A program made the position numbers and the translations under genes. Shown piece after piece: positions 41,459-52,199 of a stretch of 64,000 nt of DNA. Below the pieces are notes generated by a model, which had not been told where the DNA came from, ran no database searches, and saw only the letters and a list, made by a program, of their open reading frames with translations. How positions within the stretch are numbered: position 1 is the first letter of the stretch; every line of letters starts with the position of its first letter. The stretch is from Henricia sp. BOLD:AAB3569. Taxonomy: Eukaryota > Echinodermata > Asteroidea > Spinulosida > Echinasteridae. Where the stretch lies: positions 310,001 through 374,000 of the forward strand of contig JBBELK010000571.1 of NCBI GenBank assembly GCA_037783545.1, read 5' to 3'.

Positions 41459-41844
41459 CTATTTCACATGTCCTTTAGGCCAACCTTTATAATTAAGCCG
41501 GGTTAAAATCGAGGACCAAAAGATGTGGCGGCATGGCATGAAAATGCGTGATGTGGTTATTGCGGCTGACACCGTACCGCACTGCGACAATCCTAGGCTG
41601 AAATTCGACCCACGTCATTGGAACCTAGGTGCAAAATTAATATTGACGGTAGCACGGGACTCGACTCCGTAACAGTCGCTTGAGCTCCTAAAGGAAGTCT
41701 CAGCGTCCCGCCGCTACCGAACCAGTGAACCTCTGTACCGTGGGTGCCAAGGGATGTCGCCTGTGTAGCCAATGCGCGGTCCTTAACCCTGCGTATGAAG
41801 CTGGCGTCCATCATCCACACGATGCGTGTCTCACCTGTAGGCAT
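41459..41844 (-). pseudogene. SGNH/GDSL-hydrolase-like segment, frameshifted
   Basis: The frame at 41844-41593 reads with the layout of the SGNH-hydrolase-like domain found in transposon proteins: block I-like VWMMDASFIRR (the catalytic GDS is degenerate as MDAS), a HWFGSGGTLRLP block, then block III ILHLGSNDVGR with the conserved N. It stops at a TAG right after. About 35 codons further on, in another frame, comes IFWSSILTRLNYKG, matching the family's WSDILPR.-W motif, so at least one frameshift separates the parts. On the sense strand the segment follows a pyrimidine-rich TTTTTTATGCCTACAG, which could be a splice acceptor. Family SGNH domains hydrolyse ester bonds; this copy lacks an intact serine motif and is presumably inactive. 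Its place near the 3' end of the element fits Ngaro organisation. Confidence 0.6.
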
Positions 41845-42049
41845 AAAAAACGTTCCTTTGTGGGTATTTAATTAGGAGATCGGAACTGATTCCGATCACC
41901 TACAATGTATTACTACATGTATTGTACGATTTAGTCGTTTTTCTTTTCTTTTTCCACGCAAACGTTTCCCTAGCTTTTCTTCAAAACGGATCAAGCTATG
42001 AACTTGACACTTGGTAGGAACCTCAACCCCCATGTAAAGGTGTGTACAC
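41845..42049. other. unassigned internal sequence of the retrotransposon
   Basis: Nothing recognised. Confidence 0.3.
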
Positions 42050-44040
42050 AGGTGTGACGTCACTGTGACGTCATCGGGTATCAAATTACAAAACAAATGA
42101 CCCAAAATGCATATTTTAAAATGCTTCCGTCTGGAAAACCACGTGACCCAGGATCTTCGCATAGCGTATAGATCAGATCATGAGCGTATAGATCAGATCG
42201 TGGCCTGCAATTTGCTTCGTGTGGGCATTTTATCTGACCCTTCCTTCTGGGTTAAATTTGAGGTCAAAGTTCAACAGAAACGAAAATCTAAATTGTTGCA
42301 CTTATTGAGTAGCAATGGCCATAAAACCAAGCTGAATCTTTAAGAAACTAAGTACAGGCATAGGTCCAATGGCAGACTTTCACCAGCAGCATGTAAAATC
42401 ATGATGCCATCACGTGTGACGTCATCGTGACGTCATCAAGTATCAAATTACATCCCAGAAATAACAAAAAAATGCATGTTTTAAAATGCTTTCGTTTCGA
42501 AAACTACTCGACCCAAGATCTTCGAATTTGGAAGGCTTATGGATCAGATAGTGAGCACAAGTTTCTTAGTGTGGGCATTTTCGTCTGACCCTTCCTTCTT
42601 GGATCAATTGGAGGTCAAAGTTCAACGAAAACGGAAATCTCAGTGTTTACACTTACCGAGCAACGTCCAGTGCCCATCAAACCAAGCTGGATCTTTAGTA
42701 AATTAGATACAGGCATGAGCCCTATGGCAGACTTTCACCAGCATGTACCATTATGGCATCAAGTGTGACGTAATCATGACGTCATCAGGTGTCAAATTAC
42801 AAAAATTCAAAAGTTATTATTTCCAAAATTCAAATCTCAAGAACCGTAATAGATACTTGAACAATTCTTTCACAGCATGAAAAGTCTAAATGAACTGAAC
42901 AATCAAACGATGTCATGACCCCTGTGTGACGCCTACTTCCGGTCCAAACCGGAAGTTGTTCGAAAATTGAATTTGTTGAGCATTTTGAATGCAAAAGATT
43001 CAAAGTGGTAGTGAATTTTACCATATTTCTATGGAACGAAATGTTTCCACACATGTGGACCTTTTGACTAAACCATTGGTGACGTCATCACCTGATGACG
43101 TAATCATAACGTCATCAGGTGTCAAATTACAAAAATTCAAAGGTTATTATTTCCAAAATTCAAATCTCAAGAACCGTAATAGATACTTGAACAATTCTTT
43201 CACAGCATGAAAAGTCCAAATGAACTGATCGATCAAACGATGTCATGAACCCTGTGTGACGCCTACTTCCGGTCCAAACCGGAAGTCGTTCGAAAATTGA
43301 ATTTGTTGAGCATTTTGAATGCAAAAGATTCAAAGTGGTAGTGAATTGTACACATGTGGACCTTTTGACTAAACCATTGGTGACGTCATCACATGGACGG
43401 TGGTTACGTAATGTGGTGTCAAGTTACGCAAGTTTGGAGCTGAATTGTTTAAAACTGCTGTATCTTGAGAACTACAGCAGATATTTGCATGATTCCTTCG
43501 CCAACATTGAAACACTTGATGTTTATCAAATTGTTGAACAATTTGTGCACAACCTTGTGACGTCATGATGCCGTCACAGGTGTCAAATTACACAATTCAA
43601 AGGTCATTATTTCAAAATTCAAATCTCAAGAATCGTAATAGATACTTGAACAATTCTTTTCCAGCATGATAGGTCTCAATGAACTGAACAAATCACACAA
43701 TGACATGACCCCTGTGTGACCCAAACCTCCGGTCCAAACCGGAAGAGGTTCGAAAATGTACAATTTGTAGCATTTTGAATGCAAAAGAGCCAAAGTGGTA
43801 GGGAATTTCACCATAGTTCTACGGAACGAAATGTTCCCGCACATGTGGACTTAATGACTACAAATATAGCCCTGATGACGTCATCACGTGCACGGTGGTT
43901 ACGTAAAATAATCTCAAATTCAACATCTTGAGAACTGTAATAGATATTGGAAAGATTCTTTCACCACATATGCATGTCCAAACTTGTTCTTCAGTATCTT
44001 TGAAAAATCTGTGCATACAATAGTGACGTCATGTTGAGAT
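42050..44040. repeat. array of ~330-360-bp degenerate repeats marked by TGACGTCA
   Basis: Two unit types. Type 1 (42050-42414, 42415-42765) shares TGACGTCATCGNGTATCAAA, ATGCATNTTTTAAAATGCTT, TCTGACCCTTCCTTCT and AAACCAAGCTG. Type 2 (42766-43097, 43098-43400 and a diverged copy from 43555) shares GTCATCAGGTGTCAAATTAC, CAAGAACCGTAATAGATACT, CGGTCCAAACCGGAAG and CACATGTGGACCTTTTGACT. About ten perfect TGACGTCA sites occur; this is the consensus for CREB/ATF factors. A 21-bp duplication (GCGTATAGATCAGATC) lies at 42166-42200. Confidence 0.75.
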
Positions 44041-44323
44041 TGACTTTCAATATTGACGACATCAGATACACAATTTTAGCGTGGAATAGTCAGCGTCATG
44101 TCTTGAGAATTGCAATACTTTTTCAACCTCAAACAACTCAAGTTGTCAAACAATCTCAAAGCTGTGTCGTCATCATCTTATTAATGTCTATGTCGCCCAA
44201 TCACCTTGCGTTTGTAAAAACACAAACGCGAAGCTCAGTTATTGCTGGCTTTGAAATCGGACCCAAGCACAACTTCTCTCGTAGGTGTTGCTTGGGAGCC
44301 TATAAATTAAACCACTGTCATAG
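44041..44323. other. unassigned internal sequence of the retrotransposon
   Basis: Nothing recognised. Confidence 0.3.
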
Positions 44324-44333
44324 GAGAACGCCC

Positions 44334-44624
44334 AGAGGGCGGTCGGGTTGGCCTACGGGTTCTTTCCTCGCCTTTCACCTCTGGCGTCCCGGGCTCGAAT
44401 CCGGGGCGTGTATGTGGATTGTGTTTGCAGTCCTTACTTGACCGCGTGGGTTTTCCCCTGGGGCGTTTCTCTTGGGGTTTTCCTCCCACTTCTAAAACTG
44501 CAACTCCTTCTTCGTCATCTCAAGTTGATAAAAAAGTATAGTTAAAGCTAAAACCGTAAAGTTTATGGCAAAAAGGACCTTTAATAGTCGCCGAAGATGC
44601 CATAAAAAATACAACAACAACAAC
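44334..44624 (+). mobile_element. SINE-1 full-length copy with 10-bp target duplication
   Basis: Flanked by GAGAACGCCC at 44324-44333 and 44625-44634. Head with GTTCTTTCCTCGCCTTTCAC and box B GGGCTCGAATCCGGGG, body GTATGTGGATTGTGTTTGCA, CTCCTTCTTCGTCATCTCAA, and end GCCGAAGATGCCATAAAAAA followed by (ACAAC)n. The reference copy for SINE-1. Confidence 0.9.
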
Positions 44625-44634
44625 GAGAACGCCC

Positions 44635-45199
44635 GGCCACAAGTATTTTCCCCGGACAAGTCTGCAGGCCCCGAGATCTGCCCTACCAACAAATTAGAGA
44701 ATCCCGTGTAAACTGGGATTTGCTCACCCGGTATAAATGGGGCATACGTGAACGAAAAAAACTCCCGTTGTTAACGTGGCCCTGGAAGCAGCTTCTCCGC
44801 CGATTGTCCCATGACCCCCGGTTCCGATGGCTGATGGAGGGGCGGCACCTCGTGTAGATGTCGTGCTGTACTACATGTACTACGGCTACTATTAGTGGTA
44901 TTTACAGCCAGTAAGGTCGGGTACTGGTGTTGGCAGATCCTCGGCGTTTACTGCTGGTACTTTCGACGCGTTGCCTGTCTATTGTACCCGTCCTCGCCTG
45001 GCTCGTTTGGTGACCGGGTTGCCCGTGTTGCTGAGTTTTCTGCCTCGTTTACCTATGACTAGCTGTCCGTAGTTCCGAGATTAGGCTGGAACTCAATTGT
45101 TTAACGTTCTTACTTATTGCCAGTTCACCCCTGATGGCTGGCTACATGTCAACGGCAACGAATATTAAGGCAGGATAGAGCTAGGCCCAAGCAACCCGA
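44635..45199. other. unassigned internal sequence near A1
   Basis: In a minus-strand element this would be the 5' region after A1 where gag-like coding would be expected. I see no frame that supports it. Confidence 0.4.
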
Positions 45200-45477
45200 T
45201 CGCAGTCTGTTATACGCGAAAGCTAAACCGAAAATGAACAGTTCCCACGGTCTGCAAGTGCACATGCACTATAATTCAGTCGCACCGCGCACGAAGCACG
45301 CATGCGCGTTGTTTCCAGACATGCAAATTGGCACATCAAAGGCGCCGCATTCCAAGTCAAGCGCATTCGCTTTTACACATGTTTGGGGCCAACGGGGGCG
45401 CGCGCCCAGACATGACCCGCGCGACCTCGATGTGTCCTTTCACAAATGTGTTTACTCTCGAGCGGGCAAACATTGTT
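45200..45477 (-). repeat. split direct repeat A1 (278 bp), element 5' end
   Basis: Identical by eye to A2 (39089-39366). It ends at AAACATTGTT, where the 232-bp array of the outer element resumes with TTTAAATAGCG. Confidence 0.85.
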
Positions 45478-47009
45478 TTTAAATAGCGTAAAAGAAACGT
45501 TATCAAAATGTTTTACTTCGTGGTCACTGAAAACGTTTTGCGTATAGCATTAAAATAACGTTCTTAAAACGTTAAACTGAAGTCTAATTGCAAACATTTT
45601 CTCTATAACATTTGTATAATGTTGTGAAAATGTTAAAACTGTCCAGGCTAAAGACGTTATTTTGATAACATTTTAAAAACATTCTTAAAAGTAATATACA
45701 AAACATTTTTTAAATAGCGTAAAAGAAACGTTATCAAAATGTTTTACTTTGTGGTCACTGAAAACGTTTTGCGTATAGCATTAAAATAACGTTCTTAAAA
45801 CGTTAAACTGAAGTCTAATTGAAAACATTTTCTCTATAACATTTTTATAATGTTGTGAAAATGTTAAAACTGTGCATGTTAAAGACGTTATATTGATAAC
45901 CTTTGTAAAACATTCTTAAAAAGTAATATACCAAACATTGTTCAAATAGCGTAAAAGAAACGTTGTCAAAATGTTTTACTTCGTGGTCACTGAAAACGTT
46001 TTGCGTATAGCATGAAAATAACGTTATTAAAACGTTAAACTGAAATCTAATTCAAAACATTTTCTCTATAACATTTTTATAATGTTGTGAAAATGTTAAA
46101 ACTGTGCAGTCTGAAGACGTTATATTGATAACATTTTAAAAACATTCTTAAAAAGTAATATAAATTTTTTTTTTTAAATAGCGTAAAAGAAACGTTATCA
46201 AAATGTTTTACTTCGTGGTCACTGAAAACGTTTTGCGTATAGCATTAAAAAAACGTTCTTAAACGTTAAACTGAAGTCTAATTGAAAACATTCTCTCTAT
46301 AACATTTTTATAATGTTGTGAAAATGTTAAAACTGTGCATGTTAAAGACGTTATATTGATAACCTTTGTAAAACATTCTTAAAAAGTAATATACCAAACA
46401 TTTTTAAAATAGCGTAAAAGAAACGTTATCAAAATGTTTTACTTCGTGGTCACTGAAAACGTTTTGCGTATAGCATGAAAATAACGTTATTAAAACGTTA
46501 AACTGAAATCTAATTGAAAACATTTTCTCTATAACATTTTTATAATGTTGTGAAAATGTTAAAACTGTGCAGTCTTAAGACGTTATATTGATAACATTTT
46601 AAAAACATTCTTAAAAAGTAGTATACAAAACATTTTTTAAATTGCGTAAAGGAAACGTTATCAAAATGTTTTACTTCGTGGTCACTGAAAACGTTTTGCG
46701 TATAGCATTAAAATAACGTTCTTAAAACGTTAAACTAAAGTCTAATTGAAAACATTTTCTCTATAACATTTGTATAATGTTGTGAAAATGTTAAAACTGT
46801 GCAGGCTAAAGACGTTATTTTGATAACATTTTAAAAACATTCTTAAAAGTAATATACAAAACATTTTTTAAATAGCGTAAAAGAAACGTTATCAAAATGT
46901 TTTACTTCGTGGTCACTGAAAACGTTTTGCGTATAGCATTCAAATAACGTTCTTAAAACGTTAAACTGAAGTCTAATTGAAAACATTTTCTCTATAACAT
47001 TTGTATAAC
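45478..47009 (+). repeat. 232-bp tandem array, seven copies
   Basis: AAATAGCGTAAAAGAAACG (or a one-base variant) recurs at 45481, 45712, 45944, 46176, 46407, 46639 and 46870 (231-232 bp apart). Each unit contains CTTCGTGGTCACTGAAAACG, TTTGCGTATAGCAT and many AACATT/AACGTT hexamers. The last copy breaks at 47009. The 225 bp at 38286-38510 are the detached start of the same sequence. Confidence 0.95.
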
Positions 47010-47105
47010 GTGGGAGCGTGTGTGGTCTAGTGGGTATGAAGCGGGACTCCCAACCAGAGGTTGGGGGTTCGAGCCCCACTTCGACCAACGTGTCTGTGTC
47101 CCTGG
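47010..47105 (+). mobile_element. tRNA-like SINE head inside the array
   Basis: GTGGTCTAGTGGGTATGAAG (box A-like), GGGGGTTCGAGCCCC (box B with T-stem) and the SINE-style TGTGTCCCTGGGCAA. The middle folds as CCCAACC-AGA-GGTTGGG and is not a normal anticodon arm, so it is not a functional tRNA. It marks the switch from 232-bp to 183-bp units. Confidence 0.7.
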
Positions 47106-47490
47106 GCAACGATGTTGTGTCCAAATGTTTTTACAACGTTTTTAAAACCACACATTTTAATGTTAAAAAAACATTTTTCGGAAACATTGCTATAACATTG
47201 TTAAAACGTTCTTACGGCGTTTGATAAACATTTCAAAAACATTTCCGTGATGTTTTGACAATGTTAATAAAACGTTATAAAAACATTTTCGCGATGTTGT
47301 GTCCAAATGTTATTGCAACGTTTTTAAAACCACACATTTTAATGTTAAAAAAACATTATTCGAAAACATTGCTATAACATTGTTAAAACGTTCTTACGAC
47401 GTTTGATAAACATTTCAAAAACATTTCCGTGATGTTTTGACAATGTTAATAAAACGTTATAAAAACATTTTAATGACGTGTTATAAACGT
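47106..47490 (+). repeat. 183-bp repeat, two copies
   Basis: GATGTTGTGTCCAAATG at about 47110 and 47293. The unit includes AACCACACATTTTAATGTTA and TAACATTGTTAAAACGTTCT. Confidence 0.9.
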
Positions 47491-47925
47491 CTTTTTCTAG
47501 CTGTTAAAAAATGCAATGCATTGTGGGATTACATGTAACTCAACAGATTTACCGTGTAAAAAGGCTAATTGGCTTCAGTTTGGGCAGTTGTTTTGATGTT
47601 TGTAAATGGGTTTTTGCTTGATAATAGACAAATTGGCAATTGTCGGGGATGAACAAACTCAAAGTGGCGAGAGATTATAATTACATTTGGTATTCGGTTA
47701 GTAGGTGTGTGCCAACCATGGTTACAGGGTGCAGGTTTTTGTGGAGCATAAATAGAAGTCGCGCATAAAGCTAATGTATGAGTAGTGTATGTAATGTATG
47801 AGTAGTGTAATGTATGTGTAATGTATGAGTAGTGTATGAGTAGTGTACGAGTCATGTAATGTTAAGTAATGTATGAGTAATGTATGAGGCGTCAGGAAAC
47901 GACGTCTTTGAAATTACGTCTTTTG
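47491..47925. other. unique core of the outer element with a GTATGAGTA microsatellite
   Basis: Not part of the hexamer repeats. Contains GCAATGCATTGTGGGATTAC and, at 47775-47885, imprecise (GTATGAGTAGTGTAAT) repeats. The 96-codon minus frame is driven by this microsatellite. Confidence 0.6.
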
Positions 47926-48473
47926 ACATTTTAACAACATTTCCGTGATGTTTTGACAATGTTAATAAAACGTTATAAAAACATTTTCACGATGTTGTGT
48001 CCAAATGTTATTACAACGTTTTTAAAACCACACATTTTAACGTTAAAAAAACATTTTTCGGAAACATTGCTATAACATTGTTAAAACGTTCTTACGGCGT
48101 TTGATAAACATTTCAAAAACATTTACGTGATGTTTTGACAATGTTAATAAAACGCTATAAAAACATTTTCGCGATGTTGTGTCCAAATGTTATTGCAACG
48201 TTTTTAAAACCACACATTTTAATGTTAAAAAAACATTTTTTTGGAAACATTGCTATAACATTGTTAAAACGTTCTTACGACGTTTGATAAACATTTTAAA
48301 AACATTTCCATGATGTTTTGAATCTGTTAATAAAACGTTATAAAAACATTTTCACGATGTTGTGTCCAAATGTTATTATAACGTTTCTAAAACCACACAT
48401 TTTAATGTTAAAAAAACATTTTTTGGAAACATTGCTGTAACATTTTCGGAAACATTTTAAAAATGTTATTACA
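47926..48473 (+). repeat. 183-bp repeat, three copies
   Basis: GATGTTGTGTCCAAATG at about 47992, 48173 and 48355 (181-182 bp apart), leading into the right terminus. Confidence 0.9.
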
Positions 48474-48655
48474 ATGTTATTGTGTTTGCTGGGAAGTGAC
48501 TGGAAAGCTTTTTTTAAAACTGTTTTCTCAAAAGTTAGTACGGAGCTGACTTCTACTCAGGTTGGTTTTAATCATGTATATGTTCAATCACACAAGGAGA
48601 TAAAACTATTTGTAACGGTTTATCAGTCATGTTGGATGCGTTGCACTATGGGGCC

Positions 48656-48892
48656 GCCATTTTGTCCAATCACTGCATTGCTTTATGTAACCGGACAAAT
48701 TAGTTTACAAAAGATTGGTGGATTTTTGACGATACATCCCTCTGGAAATATGCGGATTGAGAGAGCGAAATTTGAGAATGGTAATGAGAAAAATACGACA
48801 CATACATGATATTGTATCAAAATCTCAACACCCATGGGAAATATTGGGGACGTCAACAATGTGATCTGGTCACGCTCCTTTGAGCGACTGAA
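48656..48892 (-). repeat. family B copy (left half)
   Basis: Reverse complement of GGAGCGTGACCAGATCACAT, CCATGGGTGTTGAGATTTTG, CATTACCATTCTCAAATTTC and TTTACAAAAGATTGGTGG. It ends in CTCCTTTGA rather than TTTAA. Confidence 0.75.
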
Positions 48893-49570
48893 ATGCACGA
48901 ATTGATGACTTAATTTGCCGTCGTTATGACATGCAATACCTCATCCGACGTGTGCTGCAGACATTGGCATGCGCATTCAATCGCGTGTATGCGTTTACGA
49001 CTTTCATCAGAAGGCATTAATGTGGTAGGGATGGTGACGTTATTATATTTAATATAAAATGTTATACGAATAGCTACAGTCTACCAAACATATTTTGACA
49101 AACTGACGCCTAGCATAATGTTTTTGGGGTGTGCCAAAATAACATGAAATATCTGTCGACCATAATTTCAAAATTTTAAGTGACTTGAAATAACCATATT
49201 TCTACAAATTTTGAACCAGTCGGTACACCATATCTTTTGAGAAGTGGCAGTGTTATAAAGTACTTTCAGCCACATTAGGGTCGATAATAGAAATCAAAGT
49301 GACAAATCAGCGAAACTAGTGTTAGCCTATACATGTGGGCCGTCCCAAAGTTGTCAATATTTTCACACTTGTATACAAAGAGTGGGAACGGGGGAGGGGT
49401 TCAAAGGCCGCGTATGACTTTACATGCACTGCAAAGTGATGTTATGCGGTACCCACAGAAAAGTGTTGATATGTACTATTTCGGGAAAGGGAGAGGGGGA
49501 TAGGTGGGGTCTTGTAAAACTGTCACTGTCACTGTGAACATAAATGTTGACAACTTTGGACGACCCATTA
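48893..49570. other. unassigned non-coding sequence
   Basis: No gene or repeat recognised. Confidence 0.35.
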
Positions 49571-50058
49571 TATAAACTCCTTAAAAAAGTGGAACCTCAA
49601 GTTTGACTGACAATTTATCTCTTGTTACAAAGTCATTTTCCTTAAATATGGTATCATTAGAAAGCCCTGTTATTCCTCTTTATAATGATGTGTCATTTGT
49701 TACGATTAAGCAATTGGGGGATGTGCAGCGCAGCTGGATATTGGGGTGGGTGTAAAGTGAAATGTCACAAAATGCATTGCTATTGTCAAAAAGTGTATTG
49801 ACACATTCCAATCCCCCAAGCGAAAGGGGAATGCACTGTATGACAATAGCAGTGAATTTTGTGCTATTTCACTTTACACCCACCCCATATTCAGCTGTGC
49901 TGCACATCCCCCAATTGCTTAATCGTAACAAATGACACATCATTGTGAAGAAGAATAACAGGCTTTCCAATGATACAACATTTAAGGAAAATGATTTAGC
50001 AACAAGAGAGAATTCGTCAGTCAAACTTGAGTTTCCAAACTTTTTTGAGGAGTTTATA
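49571..50058. mobile_element. 488-bp fold-back element, copy 2
   Basis: Ends TATAAACTCC...GGAGTTTATA. The interior matches 18412-18900 along its length (CTCAAGTTTGACTGACAATT, GATGTGTCATTTGTTACGAT, GTGAAATGTCACAAAATGCA) with the second half mirroring the first. Confidence 0.9.
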
Positions 50059-50109
50059 ATATGGGACACTTCTTCAGTTGACGCAAAAGGCATTATGCAG
50101 CGTGAGACA

Positions 50110-50300
50110 CATATATGGGCCTATTTCAAAGACAACCATACCGGAATGAAATTTGTGGGTGCACATAAGCTTGGTAATGCCCAACACACAAGACATTTCA
50201 TGAAACATGTGAAATAACTGACAGTTATTGCTGGCCAGCATGTTACAGTGAAGAATTTTAAATTTCATGTTGCATTGTATTTTGAAACATTTTAGCACCC
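50110..50300 (-). repeat. repeat F, internally deleted copy
   Basis: Reverse complement of the two ends of 16240-17010, joined at about 50220; the TGTAACGTCAGTCAC-bearing middle is absent. Confidence 0.65.
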
Positions 50301-50749
50301 GCCATTATCATCTTTAAATTTTACAACGCACAGTAGGGACAGATGTTTTAATCAGTATAAATTCATCTCCATCACGCGGTAAAACAATCTAGAGACCTAT
50401 GTTTCCCTTTTACTGTTAAAATGTCCGTCATCTCCAGCACTGCAATACCCAAGTGTTGACAAAGTCCATCGATTTTTTCTTTCTTCCGCGAAATTCACGC
50501 CTTTTGCGGGTATCAGTCCAATCACATTAGGTTCGACCCGTGCTGGTTGAGAGATATAAGAAAAGTGTCCGCAAGACGTTGTTTGGAAAATGCACTGCCT
50601 TTGTGAATTAATCTGGCAAAAGACAGGACATGTTGTTAAGACACGAGTTCTCTCACGAGGGTAGGCCTATACAGAATTGTGGCAGCAATACCACGTACGC
50701 TTATGCACATATGCACTTTTTTGTGTGTGCATTTAAAGCAGCGTGTTAA
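50301..50749. other. unassigned non-coding sequence
   Basis: Nothing recognised. Confidence 0.35.
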
Positions 50750-50970
50750 TATTTTTCCCCAGAAAACGATTTCGTTGTATAAAATACTTCCCCTTGCAAA
50801 TATATGGATAGTGAGCGCGACATTTCAGAATGGTAATGAGGAAAATATGATAAATGATATGGTATTAAAATCTCAATGGCCATTGGAAAATGGGAGGTGG
50901 GGGAGAAGGAGGAGGGGGTGGGGACGGGGGAGTGCCGAGATGGTCAAAATGTGATATCTGGACACAATGC
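50750..50970 (-). repeat. family B copy, internally deleted
   Basis: CCAGAAAACGATTTCGTT, then a direct jump to AATATATGGATAGTGAGCGC, ATTTCAGAATGGTAATGAGG and TGGTATTAAAATCTCAATGG, ending near AAAATGTGATATCTGGACAC. Confidence 0.7.
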
Positions 50971-51142
50971 TTGGTTTAAGTTCTTTTCTCAATAACTCAA
51001 AAAACAGTTGATGGTGTTTGGTTCTTCAAGTGTATTCAATTGTGTATTTTGCGCGGGCAGTAATCAAGAAAGGTTTGAATTTATCCAGAAACGACTCGAC
51101 GTACGACAGTATTCTATAAATATTTTTAAATAAAAGTTATAC

Positions 51143-51984
51143 TTAAAGGGAACACCGGCTTTGTTGGGCCATTTTGGGCTTGAAATAGACCTAGGCCTTT
51201 ACATGATTCTGAAAGTCTTTCCGAAATAGACTGAGGAGAACCTGAAAAGAAACCACAAAATTTTGCCGTTTTTGAGCATTTTTCAAAAATCTCGAGGTCA
51301 CGTGATTTATCAGAACCAGATTCTGGTTCCGATAAATCACGTGTCCTTGGAGTTAGTTTTATTTCCAGCCGTATATGGCCGTGTGATACACAGTTCATTC
51401 CTGAAGTTTATTACTGCAGTACTGCTGCATCAAATTCAGCTCTGAGCATTTGACAAAAGAGACTATTTAAACAAAGTTAAACATAACTCTGAAAAATCGA
51501 ACATAAAATATTGACACAAAGTCCGAGGAACCGGAGCGAGTTCCACAGTGAACAGTCTACCGGACAATGTGACATTAAGCCCTACGGAACACAGTCACGT
51601 TGCCCGCCCAAAACCGGTACCAGTGCTGTGACACTACAATTGTACGTTCGTGAAGACAAACCATGAATGATAAGCTCCTCTACGGAAAACGGACAAACCG
51701 GTCGTCCATGCTGTCCAGTGAAATCTTCAGCAGAAAATGAGAGATATCCAAAGCAAAAAGCTGAAGAGCGAAGTGTTTCCGACAAAGTCGTGAGTTTCGC
51801 GCGATAGTGAACGGCTGGTAAGGCGTATAACTCGACTATTGACCGTTTTTATTAATTTTTAAGCTTTTGTGGTTAATTACGGGACATTTTGATGATCTTT
51901 TTTTCACAAGGACCATCAAAAGATTATTGTCAAGGATGCTGTATCACTAAATTACGTAAACAGTAGGCCGGTGTGTACCTTTAA
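51143..51984. mobile_element. 842-bp TTAA-flanked element (TTAAAGGGAACACCGGC)
   Basis: Left end TTAAAGGGAACACCGGC; right end inverted TTAAAGGTACACACCGGC. It contains the palindrome at 51299-51343. Minus frames of 90 and 67 codons lie inside but match nothing I recognise. A TTAA target is used by piggyBac- and Kolobok-type transposons; no transposase is visible. Confidence 0.75.
51299..51343. repeat. 45-bp palindrome with CACGTG at both ends
   Basis: CACGTGATTTATC-AGAACCAGA followed at once by TTCTGGTTCCGATAAATCAC-GTG; one mismatch plus one extra base. Both ends are E-box sequences. Confidence 0.85.
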
Positions 51985-52199
51985 CTAGTTGGCATTGAAC
52001 CGTATTGCCATAGTGAATGAAAATTACACAATTTGCTATTGGGAGCACCTGCAGCTCTGCAATCAATCGAACGCCTTGCGTACCAGTGGCAAGTATATTG
52101 CATTTCGTGAAATTAAATGTCCGATTGTGGTAACAACTCTGCTTTTGTGAGGGAATACAATGTCACCCGATTGATTGTTTGGTTGGTTTATTGAGCGAT
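51985..52199. other. unassigned non-coding sequence
   Basis: Nothing recognised. Confidence 0.3.

Larger units (their letters stand above)
38511..45477 (-). mobile_element. Ngaro-like tyrosine-recombinase retrotransposon, non-autonomous, split direct repeats
   Basis: On the minus strand the order is A1 (45477-45200), internal, B1 (39866-39365), A2 (39366-39089), 76 bp, B2 (39012-38511). The A pair is 278 bp and the B pair 502 bp; both align at constant offset and I see no differences, their conceptual translations being identical. This split-direct-repeat order is the hallmark of Ngaro/PAT-type DIRS-group elements. The ends and the A2/B1 junction all share AAACATTGT or AAACATTTGT, as expected when a circular intermediate recombines with a matching target; there is no target duplication. 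The internal part keeps an SGNH-hydrolase remnant on the minus strand, a domain known from Ngaro elements. I recognise no gag, RT/RNase H or recombinase, so the copy would depend on a helper. Tandem element insertion or an assembly duplication are the alternatives. Confidence 0.7.
38286..48493. mobile_element. outer element with CCCAGCAAACACA ends and AACATT/AACGTT arrays
   Basis: Left end CCCAGCAAACACATAACATT (38286-38305); the right end mirrored is CCCAGCAAACACAATAACAT (48474-48493). Without the ~7-kb insertion (38511-45477) it is about 3.24 kb: 225 bp on the left, then seven 232-bp direct repeats, a tRNA-like module, and five 183-bp repeats around a 435-bp unique core. The repeats on the two sides are built from the same AACATT/AACGTT hexamers, so the whole is quasi-palindromic. 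No transposase frame; a non-autonomous DNA transposon is the simplest reading. Confidence 0.75.
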
